Of a stretch of 64,000 bases of DNA, positions 62,039-64,000 are shown one piece after another. The stretch's first letter is position 1, and the number at the start of each line of letters is the position of its first letter. A model generated the notes under the pieces. It searched no databases and was not told the DNA's origin. It was given only the letters and a program-made list of their open reading frames with translations. Origin of the DNA: Stutzerimonas stutzeri (GTDB taxonomy: Bacteria; Pseudomonadota; Gammaproteobacteria; Pseudomonadales; Pseudomonadaceae); contig NZ_CP007441.1 of assembly GCF_000590475.1 (NCBI RefSeq), positions 455,038 to 519,037 of the forward strand, written 5' to 3'. Position numbers and translations under genes: made by a program.

Positions 62039-64000
62039 TTAAAACAGGTCGATTGGTGCTGCTTCGGAAGCCGGTAGCGGGCTATCGGGCAACATGGACC
62101 CTGGAGTCGTCTCGTCATTCATGTCTGGCGGTGAGTCTTCGCTTCGAAAGATTTCAAAATAGGCATCGGGTGTGCCGGGGGCCGCCGCGCGGCCGCTTTT
62201 GGGATCGATTCGTAGCGTCAGAATGCCTTCGGGTTCGGCGGGTGCATGCTCGGGAGCGCCTTCCAGCACTGCGCTCATGTATTTCATCCAGATAGGCAGC
62301 GCCACCGTTCCTCCATATTCTCGGCGGCCTAGGCTCTGAGGCTGATCGAAGCCAGTCCAGACAGTTGTCACGATGTCGGCGTTGTAGCCAGAGAACCAGC
62401 TGTCCTTGGACTCGTTTGTCGTACCGGTCTTGCCTGCAAGATCACCACGGCCCATCGCCAATGCCCTTCTGCCCGTACCGCGTTTGATGACGTCCTGCAG
62501 CATGCTGGTCATGATGTAGGCGGTGCGCTCGTCGATGATTTGCTCGGCATAGGCGGGCTGCTGGCTGGTCAGCTGCTGCGAATCACTTGTCAACGGTGCC
62601 TCGTGCTGTGCGTAGGTGATAGCCGCTTCGCCCTTCGCTGCTTTGGCGGCGCTGTGCTCCGGTACGCGCACCGGATTTGCCTCGAAAATGATCTTTCCGT
62701 CTCGGTCCTCGATGCGCTCGATCAGATAGGGCTCAATCTTGTAGCCCCCATTCGAAAATGCCGTCCAGCCGGTAGCGATTTCCATTGGCGTCAGGGTCGC
62801 CGTGCCAAGCGCCAGCGACAGGTTGGCAGGCAGATCTTCGGTCTTGAATCCAAAGCGCTTGATATAGTCGATGGTGTACGGAAGGCCAAGGGTCTGCAGC
62901 AGGCGAATCGAGACAAGGTTGCGTGACTTGTAAAGGGCCTCGCGTAGCCGGATCGGGCCGAGGAAGGTGTTGTTGTCATTCTTGGGGCGCCAAACGCGAT
63001 CCAGGCCTTCCTCGACGAAGACGATAGGGGAGTCGTTGACCAGAGTCGCAGGGGTGAATCCGGCATCCAATGCGGCGCTATAGATAAAAGGCTTGAAGCT
63101 TGAGCCGGGCTGACGCTTGGCCTGGATAGCGCGGTTGTAGTTACTTTGCCCAAAGGAAAAACCACCGGTCAACGCTTCGATGGAGCCGTCAAGCGGATCA
63201 AGGGATACCAGTGCGCCTTGAGCCTGAGGTATCTGGCTGAACAGCACTTCGTCATCCCGGATCTGAACGCGGATGACATCTCCTAGCTTGACGACTTCCG
63301 ATGGTGTCCTGGGTTGGGGGCCCAGGCTGTTGGTATTAATAAACGGACGGGCCCATTTCATGCTTTCCCAGCTGATGTTGCGCTCGCTGCCGTCACGAAG
63401 GAGGACCTTGATCGAGTCTTTGGAGACGGCACTTACGGCAGCAGCGAGCACCCCGGCCTGGCTGCGGTAGTTGCTCAATTCCTTCAGCCAGCTCTCCCGG
63501 TCGGTGCCGGGCAGCCGAGCTTCCGGGCCGCGATAGCCGTGACGCTGGTCGTACTCGATCAATCCCTGGACAAGCGCCTGGTTGGCAGCGAGCTGACGCT
63601 CACTGGTGGCGGTGGTGTAAACGCGGAATCCATCGGTGTAAGCCGCGCTGCCGAAACGACCGACCAGCTCGGCACGTGCCATTTCCGCTATATAAGGTGC
63701 GTCAAGTTCCGGCGATGAGCCGTGATAGGACGCATCGACAACCTCTGTCAGTGCTTGCTGATAGCGGGTCTCGTCTATTTTTCCGAGCCGGTACATTCGT
63801 CCAAGAATCCAGTCACGTCGCTCCTTGGCACGCTCGGGGTTGGCCAGTGGGTTGAATGCAGACGGCGCTTTCGGTAAGCCTGCGATCATGGCCATTTGCG
63901 CGAGGCTCAGCTCGCCGATGGATTTGCCGTAGTAGACCTGTGATGCCGCCTCGATGCCGTAAGCTCTGTTGCCCAGATAAATTTTGTTGACGTACAGCTC
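62039..64000 (-). CDS. mrcA: Penicillin-binding protein 1A, partial (5' end off window)
   Basis: The reading frame stays open to 64000; the visible part is 653 codons plus stop. It begins in the transglycosylase domain (ELYVNKIYLGN, then YYGKSIGELSLAQMAMIAGLPKAPSAFNP), followed by the OB-like insert typical of PBP1A and the transpeptidase with SSFK (PGSSFKPFIYSAAL), SRN-type YKSRNLVS and KTGT (AGKTGTTNESKDSWF). A bifunctional class A PBP that makes and crosslinks peptidoglycan. It ends PIDLF. The ATG-like Met at 63895 is internal, not the start. Confidence 0.95.
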   Translation of the reverse strand, partial: ELYVNKIYLGNRAYGIEAASQVYYGKSIGELSLAQMAMIAGLPKAPSAFNPLANPERAKERRDWILGRMYRLGKIDETRYQQALTEVVDASYHGSSPELDAPYIAEMARAELVGRFGSAAYTDGFRVYTTATSERQLAANQALVQGLIEYDQRHGYRGPEARLPGTDRESWLKELSNYRSQAGVLAAAVSAVSKDSIKVLLRDGSERNISWESMKWARPFINTNSLGPQPRTPSEVVKLGDVIRVQIRDDEVLFSQIPQAQGALVSLDPLDGSIEALTGGFSFGQSNYNRAIQAKRQPGSSFKPFIYSAALDAGFTPATLVNDSPIVFVEEGLDRVWRPKNDNNTFLGPIRLREALYKSRNLVSIRLLQTLGLPYTIDYIKRFGFKTEDLPANLSLALGTATLTPMEIATGWTAFSNGGYKIEPYLIERIEDRDGKIIFEANPVRVPEHSAAKAAKGEAAITYAQHEAPLTSDSQQLTSQQPAYAEQIIDERTAYIMTSMLQDVIKRGTGRRALAMGRGDLAGKTGTTNESKDSWFSGYNADIVTTVWTGFDQPQSLGRREYGGTVALPIWMKYMSAVLEGAPEHAPAEPEGILTLRIDPKSGRAAAPGTPDAYFEIFRSEDSPPDMNDETTPGSMLPDSPLPASEAAPIDLF

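Overview
The window is chromosomal DNA of a Pseudomonadaceae gammaproteobacterium, most likely the Pseudomonas stutzeri group (Stutzerimonas). This rests on high GC, recognisable Pseudomonas proteins (SutA, AlgZ/AlgR, AlgQ, AlgP, LptM, class I CyaA), a gene order that runs like the P. aeruginosa PAO1 rep-to-hemB-to-rho segment in descending PA number, and a glnK-amtB1-amtB2 cluster as described for P. stutzeri. The gene-order comparison is from memory, not from a search. Nearly all of the window is core genome. I see no rRNA, tRNA, CRISPR array, prophage or complete IS.

Layout. 1-1470: an IclR regulator flanked by short palindromic elements and by truncated duplicates of its own 5' end and of the 3' end of rep; this is the least ordinary DNA in the window. 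1472-7388: Rep helicase, a GGDEF/EAL c-di-GMP enzyme, and a BCCT betaine/choline transporter. 7604-12904: ComM and UbiK on the minus strand, then glnK-amtB1-amtB2 behind a clear sigma54/NtrC promoter. 13002-18543: YjbQ, SutA, and the minus-strand operon lptM-lysA-dapF-DUF484-xerC-HAD. 18743-24927: cyaY, rnk, cyaA, small hypotheticals, corA and an unknown membrane protein. 25003-27459: GNAT, P-loop kinase-like protein and argH. 27636-38284: a chemoreceptor, then algZ-algR, hemC-hemD-hemX-hemY, dsbB-type, algQ (rsd) and algP. 38260-43222: TIGR02444 protein, ABC-F ATPase, MscS, TerC, LysE and YaiI. 43285-50214: thioesterase, elbB, hemB, ppk, ppx and trxA. 50444-54299: rho, ubiD and a flavin/2Fe-2S reductase. 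54434-64000: SPOR protein, argS, priA, rpmE, a secreted nuclease, maeB and a partial penicillin-binding protein 1A that runs off the right edge.

How the genes work together. glnK and the two Amt proteins form a nitrogen-scavenging unit under NtrC/RpoN. hemC, hemD, hemX, hemY and hemB cover the middle of haem synthesis. dapF and lysA complete lysine and supply meso-DAP; argH completes arginine. AlgZ/AlgR, AlgQ and AlgP are the alginate/virulence regulators. ppk and ppx set polyphosphate levels. Rep, PriA, XerC and ComM handle DNA replication, dimer resolution and transformation.

No obviously new multi-gene system is present. The best leads are the element-associated gene-end duplications around iclR, an intrinsic terminator embedded in the signal-peptide codons of the nuclease gene after rpmE, a terminator that rnk transcripts must cross, and a few uncharacterised proteins.
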